A stretch of DNA of 64,000 nucleotides, from assembly GCF_018691265.1 (NCBI RefSeq), contig NW_024881313.1:4518501-4582500 (forward strand), read 5' to 3'. This DNA comes from Tyto alba. Lineage: Eukaryota; Chordata; Aves; Strigiformes; Tytonidae. The translations under genes were made by a program, and so were the position numbers. Below, one piece after another: positions 1 to 15,500 of this stretch. Within the stretch, counting starts at the first letter, position 1. Each line of letters begins with the position of its first letter. The notes under the pieces were generated by a model, which made no database searches, was not told where the DNA came from, and saw only the letters and a program-made list of their open reading frames with translations.

Positions 1-431
1 TGTTAAGTCGAGATCTTTGCTTTTAATATCAAAGGGGTTTTTTTTACCATTTTCAATGCCCTGTGTTCTATGTAGTTGTTCCTTAATGGAAGTTTTTTGA
101 AATGTCTTCCTCCATTTTAAGTTAATGTAAGCAAACTTTAAACTACCAACTACTTTCCACTATGAATTCCACGCTTAAATGTCAAACATCTGCTAACAGT
201 TGTCATTGATTATCTTACCAAGCCTGGTACCAAAAGCCTTAAATATTTTAACCATTTTACGACATAAAAGGAATAGTGGCAGGAGGTTAATAGGAACTGA
301 CCTATTCTAGTGTAAATGTCTATCTAACTGCTGAGGGGTTTTGATAGCTGATTTTCACACAGTTTAACTGGTTCTTGAAAAAGGAGGATTACAGACATTA
401 TGAGTCAGTTTTAATCAGTTCAACAACTAAC
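1..431 (-). other. TAX1BP1: TAX1BP1 intron (partial), downstream of coding exon 4
   Basis: Non-coding intron sequence running off the left edge. The donor is at 430-431 (minus strand gttagt). I see no other exon, repeat or RNA gene in it. Confidence 0.85.
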
Positions 432-590
432 CTTCTGCTCTGTTTGCAGTTGGTCACATCTCTGCTTTTCATGGTTAAGTTCTTTTTCCAGTCTTTCAAC
501 CTGATCTCTGAGTTGTGTCGTTTCCTTTTCCAGGACAGAAGTTACCTTTAATAGCTCTTCTTTTTCTTTTATAATTTTTTCAATTTTAAA
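432..590 (-). CDS. TAX1BP1: TAX1BP1 coding exon 4 (start of coiled coil)
   Basis: The exon encodes 53 residues, from FKIEKIIKEKEELLK to CDQLQTEQK, a charged Leu/Glu/Lys-rich stretch predicted to start the central coiled coil (protein residues 157-209). The acceptor (minus strand) is a pyrimidine-rich run ending in ttttacag before TTTAAAATTG. The donor is CAGAAG|gttagt at 431/432. The length is 159 nt, phase 0 at both ends, so skipping it would keep the frame. DNA from 1 to 431 is the following intron. Confidence 0.95.
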
Positions 591-3500
591 CTGTAAAAAC
601 AGAAACATTGTGTTTTGGTAACTATTCTCCCCTTCATTCCTATCAAATAAGTGGATAGCAAATTACTCCAGTGGTTGAGCAGAAATACAAAATGTGTATC
701 ATCTGGTTAGGTTATTTTACAATTTTCCCCTTATTCTCAAATTTCCGAAGTTTCATTGCTTTAACTGACTGGTACTACATTACCCTTAGACAGCACACTT
801 TGCAGTGTCTTGATTTATACTCAAGTTTTCCCTCCTTACGTGAAGTGCCTTTACTGTTCCCAAGTGACAGCAACTATGGAGGAGCTAATTATGATAATGA
901 CAGCTTGGTAAAAAATGGCTGCTGAGTGTAGTAGAGACATGGGCACACACACACACACTCTAAAGTGATGTTTGAAGGATTTCACCAAAAAATTGAAGGA
1001 AGAAATTTTTTATGAAGAGGGTGGTGAAACACTAGAACAAGTTGACCAGAGAGGTGGTAGATGCCCCATCCCTGGAAACATTCAGGGTCTGGTTGGACAG
1101 GGCTCTGAGCAACCTGATCTAGTTGATGATTTCTCTGCTTACTGCAGAGGGGTTGGACTAGATGACCTTTAAAGGTTCCTTCCAACCCAAGCCATTCTGC
1201 TATTCTATGAACCAAGATAATCAAAAACATTTGAAAATTTGTCTTTAATTTTGGTACTATGAGCACACATCTGAAAAGCAAAATTATCCCAGATATATCT
1301 CTGTACTAAGTCTCTTAACCCTAAATTTTAAAAACTGCAAATAAAATGCATGTATGTGCCTAGATGCAGCCCACAAACAGATAAAACATCTGATGACAAG
1401 GTAAGGAAACTGTACTGAGCAATTTTCCAATAAGGAACTCATATAATCAAGTTGGTTTGGTTTCAGGTTTTGGGTTTGTTTTTGTTTTTGTTTTGGTTTT
1501 TGTTTTTTTTTTGCTTGAGGCTTTTTAAGTAGTTTTTAGCCTACAAAGTATCAACAAGCAAATGGACACATCCTGACTCTGGATGTAAGCATACAAGTCT
1601 AACCACATCCATCTAGCAAGCAACATGACACACAGAACACTGCTCTAAATAAAACATGAGCTATTCTAATATACTTAAGCACCTGCAATTACTGAGCTCC
1701 ATTTCCAGGGATCTTCACTTGTGCATAAATGAAAGTATACTGGTTCCATAATTTTTTTTTTTCCTTACAACAAGCACCATTTCACACAAAGTGTATCTCC
1801 CTCCAATTAGCTGAAGAGTACAGATGTGAGAGATGGGCAACCATCTATTCTCTTGTGGTTCCCCAGTCTATGCTTAGTGCTATACCATACCTGTAACTAG
1901 TTTAAAATCTTTACTTATTTAATATGCAAATATTCTAACTCAAATCAAATACTGCAGAACAAACCAGAAATATACACATTGCACAGACATATGTAGGTTT
2001 TTCCCTCCTGCTTTGTTCTTCAATACCTGCGAATGTATGTATATATAAAAAAAAACCACAAGAACATAACATTTTAAGAAGAACTGTTGAATCAAACCTC
2101 AAGTAGTCCAGCTTTTGTGGTGACCACTAACATATCAGAGTTTCCTTCATCTTCCATAGTGAGCAATTCTTCAACAGGGGAAGAAGTACGAAACTGGAAA
2201 GGTGTGCTTGCTCCACGGATTTCTCCTTTATGAGTCACATAACAGAACTGGTAAAATTCTCCATCATCATTTGGTAGATAATATCCTATCAAGATAAATT
2301 CATATTTGAAGAAGCATTCTACACAAACACACAAGTCTCCATCTGGAAATAGATTATCAGATCGTGTTTGACTTACAAATTTCATGCTCATTACCCTCAG
2401 TAAGGAACAGATAAATCATCACAACAGCAGAAGGGGAAAAGTCATTCTATTTAGTAACTTTCATTCCCCAACAATTTCTCCTGGCTTTTAAGACAAATGC
2501 CAAAACAGTGTTGGGTAATAGGTGCTATATGTACACATCGCCTTACACACATTAGTTAATAGCTGCTGTTTATGTATTTATGAAACATAGAATTATTAGC
2601 AATCAGATGCCCTGAAGCTGGATCAGGACCATATTATTATGTAACTGTGGTACATTCACAGAAAAAAAATTTAAGCAATTTTTTGACCTTCGAATATCTA
2701 TACAACCAAAGACAATAGACAAAAACAGAGTAACATTCAATTACACGACTTCTGCAACTTTACCAAGTTCAATTTTTTAGCATGGTTTTTGTGGAGTAAC
2801 CAGAAACTACTTTTGCTATTTTTAAATGCCAAAGCAGGGGAATGGTCTGAATGGATGATACAATATTAGCGAGCTGCAAGTACGAAGAGGGCAGAGGGAG
2901 TTTAACAAAGCTCATTTTTTAAAATTAAAGAAAAATAAAATTATTCTAGACTTTGCAAGGTGAGAATAAGTCATCTTTCTTACAGCTATGTAATACTGCA
3001 TGCTGCCAGCAAATTATTTCAGAAGAATTTCTGTGCAACTATTTAACTGAACTGTTGCGCACTAAAGCTTCAACATCAAGCCCCTTACATCACCTGGATT
3101 CACATGGCAATATTTGTGGATGTTAAACAATCATTTCCAGAACTAATGATATTTTTAACTTTATTAGCAAATGCAAGAAACCATGCCTTACCCAGTTTAA
3201 TGGTAAGAAAACCAATTGGTTTTACTCAGAACACTTAATTATCAGATACCCTAGCCTACTCCTTGAGTAGGATACTAGCATAAGAAATTCTAACCCAATG
3301 TTCAATCCTACAGGTGATGTCACCCATTTCTGCTCATATTTCACCACAATTCAATCTACCTCCTTTCTAAAATTATCATTAATTTCTATTTATCGACTTT
3401 TATTCCACATTCCTGGACAACTTTTTCCCATTACTCTTAGCTACTTCTCCTACAAATGGTAAGACATTACATGTGGTATACAGACAGTGCTTGTATCAAG

Positions 3501-6500
3501 CACTTCCCGTTTCCATTAGTCTTAGTCTTTATTAATTGTAGCTCAGGGAATAGTATCTTATTCTCAAAACCTCCAGATTCTGTACTTTTGGACTTGGCTA
3601 CACTTTCCTATGGAGCACTGCAGTTCAGTTTACCTGATTCAATGCTTAAATAAGGTGACACTATGCAGAAACAAATTCAGAACAATCTACTTCACAGCTC
3701 TAGCAAGTTTTAAAATCAGCTCGTCTGAACCAATATTAAAACTACTTTAAGTCTTTTTTCTTATATCTAACACGCACTGGAGAGAACAGACTCCTGATTA
3801 TTTTCTTCCAGCACACCTACTTGATGATTAGAAAAAAATAATACTTAAAGCATGCTGCACGACATTTACTGTTTATCTCGGCTAATTAAGTTCCTGTAAG
3901 CTCTACTGATTTCATCTCAGCAGCACTAAAATATCGTGCCAAACACAACTGGGAGACTGAATGGAGATTAAATCTGGCAGCTCTATAGAAGCAGAGGACT
4001 GTCAGCATGGAATGTAACAGATGGGACGGAGTTACCTGGTCTCTTCATGCGTGGTAAAACTTCTAAGTACAAAGGACTGATAATGGCATGTAGAGTCCTA
4101 GGTTTCTAGGTCATTTTTAGTTTGAGTCCAACCCAAATTAATTCATTCAGGGGAATTTTGGTAACTGTAAAAGAAACTAATGACTTCCTTCCAGTTCCTA
4201 TAGAGCACATATAGTTTTCACAGATTTCACAGTTATAAAATGGTTGGATCACATGGATATCACCATCGAAAGTACCAGAAAAAATTCTTTGCACAAGAGA
4301 AAGAACAGTAAATTAATCCACGCTAACACTATTTGCAGCTACTATTCGCAGCTTTAACAAGACAACAAGCTAACACAGTGGTCATTTCAGGACTTCCATT
4401 ATTATTGCTTAAAATATATAGAAAAAACAACGACACATATACACAAAGACTAAAGCTAACTTGGGGAATTAAAAAAAGAACTTAAGATGGTACACAGAAT
4501 TCTGTTGGTAAGCAGAAAAGCATTAAACAAGTTTAATGGAGGTGCTCTTCTTATATGCAATTTTGAATGTGTGTAGATTTGACATTCATAATGTCCTGTG
4601 GCAAAAAGTTCTGTACATTGAATGTGCTATACAGGTATCATCTTCATCTCCATTTTAAACCTGTCACTTGTTAGCTTACATCAATGACTCCTACTTCTTT
4701 AAATATGAATAATAGATAATCCACTCATGCCATGGGTAGCTGATTTTACAGACATCAGTCACTTCCCATTACTTCCCTTCCCCAGGGCTGAAAAGTCTGG
4801 CAGCAGGAAGTTCTGAAGGTCACCTCGTCCAACTTCCCACTCCAGAGACTGCTGTCAGCCCCAGTCTGAGACTACACTGGCTGTGTCTAAGCAACTGTGT
4901 GGAATTCTCATCCTTCCAAACTAGGGATACCTGTTCAAGTGCTGCACGACTGCCTCTTGGTAAAAAAGTTCTTCCTAATGTCAGACATAAATGTCCCACA
5001 ACCCACAGCCATTGTCCGTTTTTGTATTTAATGAGAAGAGTGTGGCTCACACCTCTATACAGAAGCTATTTCTTAACTCTGATCTTCCTTGTTGCGCTTT
5101 GTAATTTGTTGTACTAGATCTTTATTGAGATTGTGAAGGGGAGGGAGAGGACCTGATATCCAGTGTTGAAAATGCAGTTGTACCACAGATTTGCACAGTG
5201 GTGTAACATTTTGTTTTGTTCTTTATTCTTTCCATAAAATTTCAGTCATTTTCATCAATTCCTCACTGTCAAAAGGTCCTCTGCAACTCTTGATTGTTCT
5301 AAACCTTCACCAAACCACCATCTACATTATTTATTCTTTGACAAGAATCACTTCACTTTGAAAATGTTTCAAGTCCAGAGACTAAAGACAATGTAAAGAT
5401 ACAACACATTAAGAGATGCCAAGAATAAAAAACCCTGCTGACTATTAAACAAAGTCACTTTCTGTATTTTAATATTTTCCAACAGAGCCACTCTTTCTAA
5501 CAGTCATGAATATTGTCCATTACTATGTAAAAACATAGTAAGTCACATACTTGTCCTTACAATTTCCTTGACATCTAAAATAAGGCTTAACTTCACACAG
5601 TGAATTGTGGAAGATTCTCTTCCAGTTTAGTTTGTAAAAGCCTAGAACTGTTACACAACCCTCAGCACTGTAATCAACAGATAAGTATTTTAAAAGCTGT
5701 ACAGGCTGGAAAATACAGGTAAGGTAAATACTGCCTTATATTCACCTTGAAAAGTCAGCACAGAGTTAACAGTTGATCCTTCCACATAGTTTTCTGGCAT
5801 AGGTGACCAAAGAAACGTGTAATAATCTCTTGCAGTACTCCAACCAACCTAAAATAAAATAAGCCACAACAACAAAAATTAAAAGGAAAATATTTAAGAA
5901 GGAGAATTTGTTATACAGTTAAGATATCATGGTCTGGCCTTTATAACATACTGTAATAAGCATATTTCTGCTCCAGCATGCAATAAAAAGATACTTAACA
6001 ATGTTTACAAATCAGGAAGATTTTAACAAGCATGTCAAAGATTTAGCATGAATTTTGTTAAGCTTCTTACCTAAGGCAATAAATGGGTCGAAGGCAATAA
6101 AAGGGTCTATATAAATTAAAACACCAGTTTTCACTATACATTAAACTACTATTTGGTACTTTTTTTTTTTTCCTATAAAGATACATGTTACTATATTAAA
6201 AACACAGAAATATTAATTCTGAATTTTATAGTGAGATTTTTCTCAGTGTAAATTCTGCCAATGCTGACTATTTTGTGTCCACAATCCCTCAGGTTCCTTG
6301 GAGAACAAAAAGGAAGGAAGAAAAAAATAGCATACTCTTCCACTGAAAAGGCCAAAATTGACAGGGCTAACCTAGCACTTTTTGGACAACTTCTACAATA
6401 CTAAAGACCAGCATTTCACTGGAATGCTAATTCTCTTATATATACATGCTATGTCTGCAAGGAAAAAAAGTAAATTTGCATGAAAATCTAACTCAGCTAA

Positions 6501-9500
6501 ATTGGTGCAGTCTCCCCACTAGCTTCAACAAACATCTGCTTTCAGACTTCTCTTAAAGAGTACAGTTCTGTACAGTATCAAATGCTATCCTTTGAAAAAA
6601 CAGATCCCAACAAGCTTGAAATACATGCATCTAAACCTGAAAGCATCTAAATCAAAGCAACTACTGTAAAGCAATGGATATTAATAATAGCATAACGGTC
6701 AAGGAGAATAAATATATCTGTTTTATTCCACTGAGTAAAAAACAGTAAGATACCAAAAACTTTGTCAAAAGCTAGGTGTAGTATGTTTTATCAATAACTA
6801 GGTGGACTGTCTTGGAAGAGATAGGAAGAAGAAAGGGCACAAATTTTTTACCAATTTTCATCAGGTAAGACAGCATTTCAAGAGGAAGGAAAAAAAAAAC
6901 ACACCACTAAAAAAGACCAAGTTACCAATCATGATTTCTATTACTTCATTAGACAAGACTTCTAAACTTCAAGGTCATACCAAATCCTCCTTTATAAAGG
7001 ATACATTGCAATAGTGTATTTTAAAAACATTAAGAACCAAGTTTTTAATAAGTTATTATTTAAAAAAATAAAAAAAAAATATAAAACATGTTTAGATAGG
7101 CAAAGAGAACAGCAGAACTGAAACTAACTCAATAGTAATTATATATGTGTACAGGAATACATTTCACATATGAAAATTAATAATTAGCATTAGTAAAAAC
7201 AATTATTAATATATTATTCCATATATTTTTCATATATATATTTCCCAATATTTTTCATATTATTAAACAAGGATGAATGGACAGCAAAACCAGATGACAT
7301 TGTCATTTTCCTAACTAGAGTTACTTCTGTAAGGCAACATTCATTACAGAGAAGCAGTGCAGACTCTTGAAGCATCCACTAGAATGGAATCACCTACTCC
7401 ATCTTACGCTGATTCTTAGCCATAATTTTAAAGATTTCTATAATATCTCCTATCAAGGAGCTTTTAAAATGTCAATGAAATGAGATTTCCTGAGGTTGTT
7501 ATTCTCATACTGTTAAACATCTCAGAAATAATGAGAGCTCTTCCAGTAACTTAAAGAGGGGGTAAAAGCAATTTTTCCTCAATAAAAGGTTACAGGAAAA
7601 ACATCTTGCAAATTTTCATATAGGCCATGTCTCCAAACCCCACTCAGATGTTAATACCCCTTTTTTGCTGAACCTGCTTCTACCTCAGGAAAGAGAAGCA
7701 CATCCCATTACTTGATGCCCTAAAATAAAGAAATCAGATAACTTTTTAAAGGTAGTTCTCAGTAAGTGAAAAGTCTCCATCTTGTTCTTTTTAATTTCAG
7801 AAGGGAAGCTGAATTACTATGCCCAGAACAAATACTGTATAGAACTGAAGTAATCTTTTCATCACACTCCACTTTTCTTTTTTTAAAAAAAAAAAAAAAA
7901 AAACAACAAAACAAAACAAAAAAAAAAAACTACACACACTCCGACTCTGATCCTATTTTCCTGAGTACAATAGCATCTTTCCTTCTGATAATTAGCACTT
8001 TGGAAAACACAGAGAAGGAATAAAATCCAGCAACTGTAAAAACAAAAGTGGTCCCTCTGGAAGATCAACTCGGCTTCTGATTCAATTTTTCTCTGGGATT
8101 TTAGCATTTTATATTTTTTTTTGGCTATCACATGTTGATTTGTAAATTGGGTAATCTATTAGGAAACCAAAAGTTACTATTATGAATACTTTACCTGTAA
8201 CAGTAATCCACGTAAGCATTTTTTTTTTTTTTTAAGGTCCCTTAAAACTTTAGTCATACTGATATAAATGAAAAGAGTAATTATCTAAAGAACAAATAAC
8301 TCTCCTGGCCTGTTCCTCAGCAGATGCCATATTTTCAAGTGTGACTCCACTCTTCGGGCTACTGGTGAAGAAAGAACTGTGACACATCAAGAGCTAGTGG
8401 GAGATACCCTGGGAAGTTTACCCTGCATGTATTTTCTCCAGCACTTCCCCCTATTTCCTGTCACCCATCACCTGCTTCCCCTGCCAAAGCTCCCCATCTT
8501 ACACTCTTACCATGACAAGAATTCATTTATTGCTTAATGGGGCACATGCAAGTTACCAGCAGGTATAGACTATCCAGCGGCTCTTTTCACTGCACAGGAT
8601 TTCAGAAGAAATTCTTCCCTGATACAGGATGCACACGTCAAAACATGACGATGTCGAGAAGGAAATATGAACAAATTTCATCTTCCTTGCAGCTGCATAC
8701 ACTTGAAAAGGGGAAGTTTGTGGATTCCGCAGCAAAGCCAGTTAACCTCATTACATTATTCACTGTCTTTCCTACTTAACAATCATTATCATTAACTTCC
8801 AGAGAATTATTTCTCAGATAACATAAACAAGGAGCAAAACCAAAGTAATGATATGCTGGGAAGAAAATAAAGACAAAATTAATTAATGGATGTTTTAGTT
8901 CTAGGATGTAGATCTTTAAAGAAAAAAAAAAGTTTTAATGAAACCTTTATTTTAGTACTTTGTATCTTCTGACAATATTCTCTTTATTAAGCCTAACAGA
9001 AGTACACAGTGGTTCAGAAATACAAAATACTCCTACACAGTCATAGCTTTCTCTGTAGAAACAGATTATACTATCACAGATATAAGACTATAAACAGATA
9101 TTGGATGGCTCAGCAATTATCTCAATGTGACCTCTGACAAAGATATTCCTTTCAGTTAAAAAGAAAAATTAATAGTTGCCAAAAAATAGGATTAAAAATA
9201 TATAAAGAAATTTTAAGATTGCTTAAGGGAAATAAAAATTTAGATAAACAAAAACTAGTGCCAAATGTTGACAGAGGAAATTAACAAAAAGTGAAAGTGA
9301 TGATGAGGAAGATGGGAATACCTGTGAACAGCCTCAGCATGATTTTATATTTAAAGAAAAAAAAACAAAACAAAAAAAAAAAACCAAAAAAAAAAAAAAC
9401 AAAAAAAACCACACTGCAGCTCTGGAAGTAAAATGAACAGCATCCTCATCATCATCAGGCATATGAGCTTGGAAAAAATATTTTCATTTCAATTAAAGGA

Positions 9501-12500
9501 AAAGGTAGACTGTTTCTCTGACTGCTGATCAAAGCAACAAAACTTAATACAATTAATACAGACTATCTTCCAGGTTAGTCTCCAGAGGAGAAGAGTCCAG
9601 ATCACCTCCAAGAACCTGCCTGTTGTGAAGACCTTACCCGAACTACAGAGAGGAATGAAATTGCTATTTAATGTAAATGTCCATGTATGGGTTTTGTTGT
9701 CTCTCTTGTTTCTTTGGTGCTTTTTTTGTTTGGGTTTGTTTTGGGGTTTTTTTATGTTTTTTTTGGGGGTGGTTTTGGTTTTTTTTTTTTTTTTATTAAA
9801 AAGATCATTACAGCAACTGGCCCATACAATTCTCCTTGGGGCAAACTGAAAAAGGGCAAGTTAAAGCTTTTTTCATAAACCTAAGAATTTGTGCTTTGTG
9901 CATCATCCTGGTAATAGTGCAGGATTCAAGAAATCAGATGATTCAACAGATAGGTGTTGTTAAATATGGTTAGCATGAGGTAAATAGTACCAATCAGTAG
10001 TGTACACTGAAGAAAAACTTAAAGAGCATTTAAAAAAAAAAATATTTACTTATTGCATATGCAGTTTTAAAAAACTGCATATTTCAGTTACTTAAATACC
10101 ACTTTCTGTGAAAGCTATAGAATCTGGAGGTAGAAATACCTGAGTGAAGACTAAAAAGAGTTCCCTTGCCAGCATATTCCTTAATTTCATACTTTGAAAA
10201 CTCAAAGGTAAATTTTGTTAAAAGTAGATTAATTAATCCTAGTCTTTTATTTTCAGAAATATTTTCTCCATAGAACGATGTTTAAATAGCAGATAAAAGT
10301 TATCCTGCCACTTCACAAAACCATTTGCAGTTGATGCTCCAGTTCTTGGGGTGATGTGACTCCTTTGACCCCACTGAACCTGCACTGAAACAGTGTTAAG
10401 CGTTTAATTTACTTCTATCTTCCAGTATTATTTCTATTCAAAAAATAAGAAAATTGAAATAACAACACTGGCACAATGCATCAGAAACAAGGGCAGACAA
10501 AGGGCAAAGTCTTTTACTGTTATCAGAGAAAAATCTTCAGGCCTGTAAGAACAAGAGTTTGACCATTTCAACTGCCAAAACAGCTGATATGTCTAACAGT
10601 GAGCACCCTTATTAATTAAAACATTACAGAAAACAAACAAATGCTTGTAAGAAAGATTTGCAAATTTGATTTCCATATTTGAACTATGGTAACAATGAAA
10701 AAGAACAGTCATTGAGAGATATTATATCCTTTATAAAAATATTTAAAATTAAGTCTTCGATTAGTTTCATTTTTCATTTCTTTCATTTACTGACCAAGTT
10801 CTAAAAATTTATGATCTAACTACTCAAGCTACAAGCATATTTCTTTACATTAATAATTAGAACTTAAAAGCTGTTAAAAAGCTGAAAAGTTAGGGAAACA
10901 TGGGGAAATCCACACTTAATCCCTGTTTAGGCCTCATGTGAAGTTACAGTCCTATATTGTAATGAAGAATATATTCTGACACACTAAAATGTAAAAACAA
11001 AACAAACAACATACACACACACCCCCCCCCCAAAAAAAAGCAAAGGAAAACCACACAACTTCCATTAGAATGCTAACTAAAATGGCATACAAACAACTCA
11101 GCTACAAATACTTTTATAATATGCTGTTTCCTTTTTAATTGATACTGTTAACTGGAAGAGCATTTGACTTGAGAAAAAAAAAAGTACTAAAAAATTAGAA
11201 ACACACTTCCAAAATGAAAGCAACTCAAGTGAAACAGTATCTGGATCAAAACAGCTACATTCTTTGTTGTTGTACAGAAACTCAGTTGGAAATCCTTTAA
11301 TTAAAATAACTTCACATACCAATTAAAAAACAAAAAAGAAAAAAATACCCAACAAAAACTATTGTCAACTACTAACATAAACCCAAGTTCCAATCAAAGT
11401 GCTAAACCTGAAGCAAATACACACTAGTACATTCTTACCATCAGAAATCTTAAATAAATGAGAAATTTCAAAGGGACACACTGAGACTTTCTGTGAGCCA
11501 GGAGGAGTACAAGTGGCACAGTTTACTAGTCGAATTTAAAAACCTGGCATGGGTAATGGCAGACATTACAATATCCACATTCCGGCACACAAACATTACA
11601 AATTACACAAGAACTTCAGCACAAAACCTTCTGAAGTTCAGGAGAAAAAAGTTGAATGACCTGTCAAACTATGCACAACATTTGTGAACTCTGAACTCAA
11701 ATTCATCATCTGATGCATTGACTGGCTGTGCTGGTATCTTTACTTTTTAAGGAATTAACTTAAAACTTCAAAAACATTTTGCTCAGAATTAAAATCTCAA
11801 ATATATTAACGTCCTTATTTCTTAGAACAACACATAAAACTTCAATGGTGCAATTTCCCTAAACCAACAGGAAAAAAAAAAAAAAAATCCATGTTATTAT
11901 CAGATTTAGAAGTAAAATCTCTGCTAACCTGGTATTCAACACATTCTTCTATCTTCTCTATTGCTCTATGTTTAAGTCTCACAAACTCCACTCAGAAATC
12001 CATTTTTAAATTTGAAAGCTGTGCACAAATTCCAACACTCTTGTTTTCTAGATGTTAACCATCAGATTAACAATCCAGAAACCAAATCCTACTTTTACCT
12101 TCTCAACTCATGTTTTTAAACCAAAAACTTGGCTAAACATCATGTCTCCTACAAAATGTCACACCCTAGATCAGTTATTATGCACAAACAATGTGTTACT
12201 CAAACAAACCTCACTGTATTTAATTCTGCCTCCATAAAATGGAAAGCTTTAATAGGCCATTACAGAGTAATCCATTCACTGTATTCCTATTTCCTACTTT
12301 GGAGCAAAAAGGCTTATTTCATTGTAGGACATCATGAACTACTTTTTAGTCATATAAACCAACTCTGTAGTCCCAGTGGAAATGTGGAAGCCTAGTACAG
12401 GTTAAGATGTCTAACACCAGGTACTCTGCAATTTGGCTGGGCAAGTTGGGACAACTCAAGTGTCCGCAATACTCACACCAGACAGGTTTTCCTTCTACTA

Positions 12501-15500
12501 ATAAACAGGCATGTAGTCATCATGAAAGTTTTTTCTTCTTCTATGTTGCTCCACACATACAAGCCCCTTTCTTACTGAAATGCTACACAGTACGATTAGT
12601 TTCCCCACATTTATATTTCACCCACAGTGTATTTCCAAAAAATAACTTGAAGAAAATTGACTAGAAAAATAAATTGGGAGGATAGGGGAGGAACACAAAT
12701 ATATGTGCCTGCCTGTATGCCAGTAGTGAGTTATCAAATATATTACGGAGGAAAAATAATAACCATTTTATTTTGCTGTATCTCCTTTAACTCTCATCTG
12801 ATTCATCTTACAAGGAATGTAAGCTCTTCTAAGAAAAAAGTTCTGCCTTACAACTGCACAGCACTTGCAGTCTAAAAATTATTTCAAACTTCATTTTCAA
12901 TTTCTTGAGTTTCAGATGAATTTGGAAAACAAACACTTCTCTGTTTTTCTATTTTGTTCAATTTCTTTCCTTTTACAATGCCTTAGTAAAGTCAGTTAAC
13001 TCAATCTTGAGAAAGAGTGCTTTAGAGAAACACCACTGTAAGGAAAGCTCACTTGGCATTTTCTTCCCGGGCCTCAGAAAGCTGTTACACAACTGGAAGA
13101 ACAGCAGCGTTCATTCTGCTGCACCAAGAGTGTCTTACCTATCTATACAACACATGCACTAACATCAGCAAACCACAGAAGCAAACCCAGGAAACAGTTG
13201 TTTAGCTGAACCAACTTTGGCATAACCAATGTGCCTTTATTGTAAATACCTAAAATGACTCAATTAGAAAAAAAAAAAAAAAAGGGAAAAAAAAAAAAAA
13301 AGCGCCACACAACAACTCAAACCACAGAACTCTTCATAATAAATATTACTCCCTTTTCATACTTAAAAAGGTAAATTGCATAGTTTAGAAAGTAATTTGA
13401 CAAAATCCCCTAGGTACTACAAAAAGACAATAAACTACCACTGAAAGAAGCACAATTACAGACAGTAGATAAGGCTTTGGATACACGTTATACAGTATCA
13501 TTATTACTGGCAACAGTAAGTCAACATCCTTTACATATTTCACAAGGTAAGAAACAGTTATTTTGACCCAAACCACAGAAAACACAGGTGTCTAAGCAAA
13601 ATGCAATTGGGCTCAATATCCTAGGAAGTGATTTCTCCACAGCAGGCTTGGTTTCTGCCATAACCCCTGAGTTCAAGTCACACTACTTGCAAGTCACAGT
13701 AGTTCTAGCATTATTGTAGCCTGTAACAGCCTACAACAGGCAGCTACAGATAACAATTTCTTCTAAGTGAATTAACAGATGGAAAAATTAAAACATCTGG
13801 GGGTAGTGAAGCTCATACTGGGCAAAATTACTGATAGTTTACTGTTAATACTGACATGCTGCTGATGCGATATATTTTTGAAAACATGCATCTTCATCAA
13901 ATAATGATAACTAGATGCCAATTCTGAAAGAATCAAACTGTACAAAAGCTTTCAGAACATGGACATGAGGAAAAATACTTTAAGTATTAAGTACATTTTA
14001 GCAATGTTACGGCATAGACATTTCAAAATAAGTAAACAATGAAGTCAAAGCTACAATCTTGGGTTTTTTAATGTCTGTGATCACCTTATACCACATGCAG
14101 CTTTGACTTATCTCAGTCCAAGCCATTTAAGGCTTCACTTCAGACATGACCTTGCTACTCACACTGAGATAAAAATTTGTTATACAGCAGAAGCCCTAAA
14201 GCTGAAACATTTTTAGGGTAGAAGCTGGCTGCAAGGTACTCTCGACTCTGTGAAAGGCTGTAATCTTAAAATGTTCTCTCATGCCCAGACCCGATGAAGT
14301 CCAAATCTGCTCAATGTTACAAACACATACAATCTTTTAACTTGGGCTATTGAGAACATATGGTATTTGTTGCAATATCAAGGTACTATCAGGATCCTAA
14401 CCTATCATCATCTCCTGTTGGTTGTATTTCTACCTCACATTTCAGAGGAATATGTCAAAATGACATTGACAGAGTGCCTAGACCATAGCATCAACTTTCT
14501 CTCTTATTAGGTATAAATCAAAATAAATATAGAAACAATATGAACTCTCTAAAAGAAAACTTGTTACATATATAAATGACTGTCCAAGGAAATGTTATGA
14601 CAGATCAAAGAATAACAATGTTACTGGTTACATTAAGAGTTAATCATGAAAACATATTTAAAAAGCGTAGGTGGGGTTTAAGTGAAATATTCATTTACTA
14701 TCACATTTCATGAGAACTATAAATTTGCACAATCTTTTACTTCAAAAATGTTAGCAGCTACTGACTACTGTGTTATGCCAATTCTGCCTCTGACCACAGA
14801 AACCTAACAGAGCAAGTATTTTTAGAAAGTTAATGACACTTGGAATTAAACATCAAAATTTCTTGTCAAATGTAACAGCATGTAAACCCAGATTATCCTT
14901 CTCCTCATCTGGTATGGAAACAGCCATCAATATTGCCATGGACTTTTTTTTAAGCAAAATAGTATCTGTTATTTGCAATATGCTTTTCCAAAGAACGTAA
15001 ATCAGAAACCAACAGAATCCTTCTAATTCATGGACACAACAGATCTCAAAACATTCTGCATTCCAATAATTCTATTCCCAACTATTTTAACAAAAGGACA
15101 GACTGCCCACTACACATTCCTGCATCTATCAAGCCCTGTAGCGATGATTCCATGCCAGAAAAATTGTATTTCCATATGCCTGTAGTCAATAACACACCCG
15201 GCTGTTGCACTATACTTCACAACATGATCTGCATATATGGAAGTAATTGGTATCTTTAAAAAATAAATAAATAAAATCTACAATAAAATCAGGACATTTA
15301 AATGACTCACAAGTTGTACTGTTATTTGCAGTCCAAAGGATACTAAATAACCCCGAGTACTATACAAAAATATATCTATATGGCCTCAATAAAACACAAC
15401 CACCAAGCTATTCCTTAGTTATCCATCAAACTCACTGTTAAATTCTGTTATAGAAGTTTTGACCACAGACAAGTTAATTCTGAGGTTTGCTGTAAATCAG

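Noticed and set aside
4106..4294. Minus-strand open frame in the TAX1BP1 intron, considered as an extra exon
   Set aside because: No homology to TAX1BP1, and exons on either side already join in matching phase without it.
7885..9408. Long A runs, considered as poly(A) tails of retroposed copies
   Set aside because: No recognisable gene or SINE body precedes them, and no target duplications are evident.
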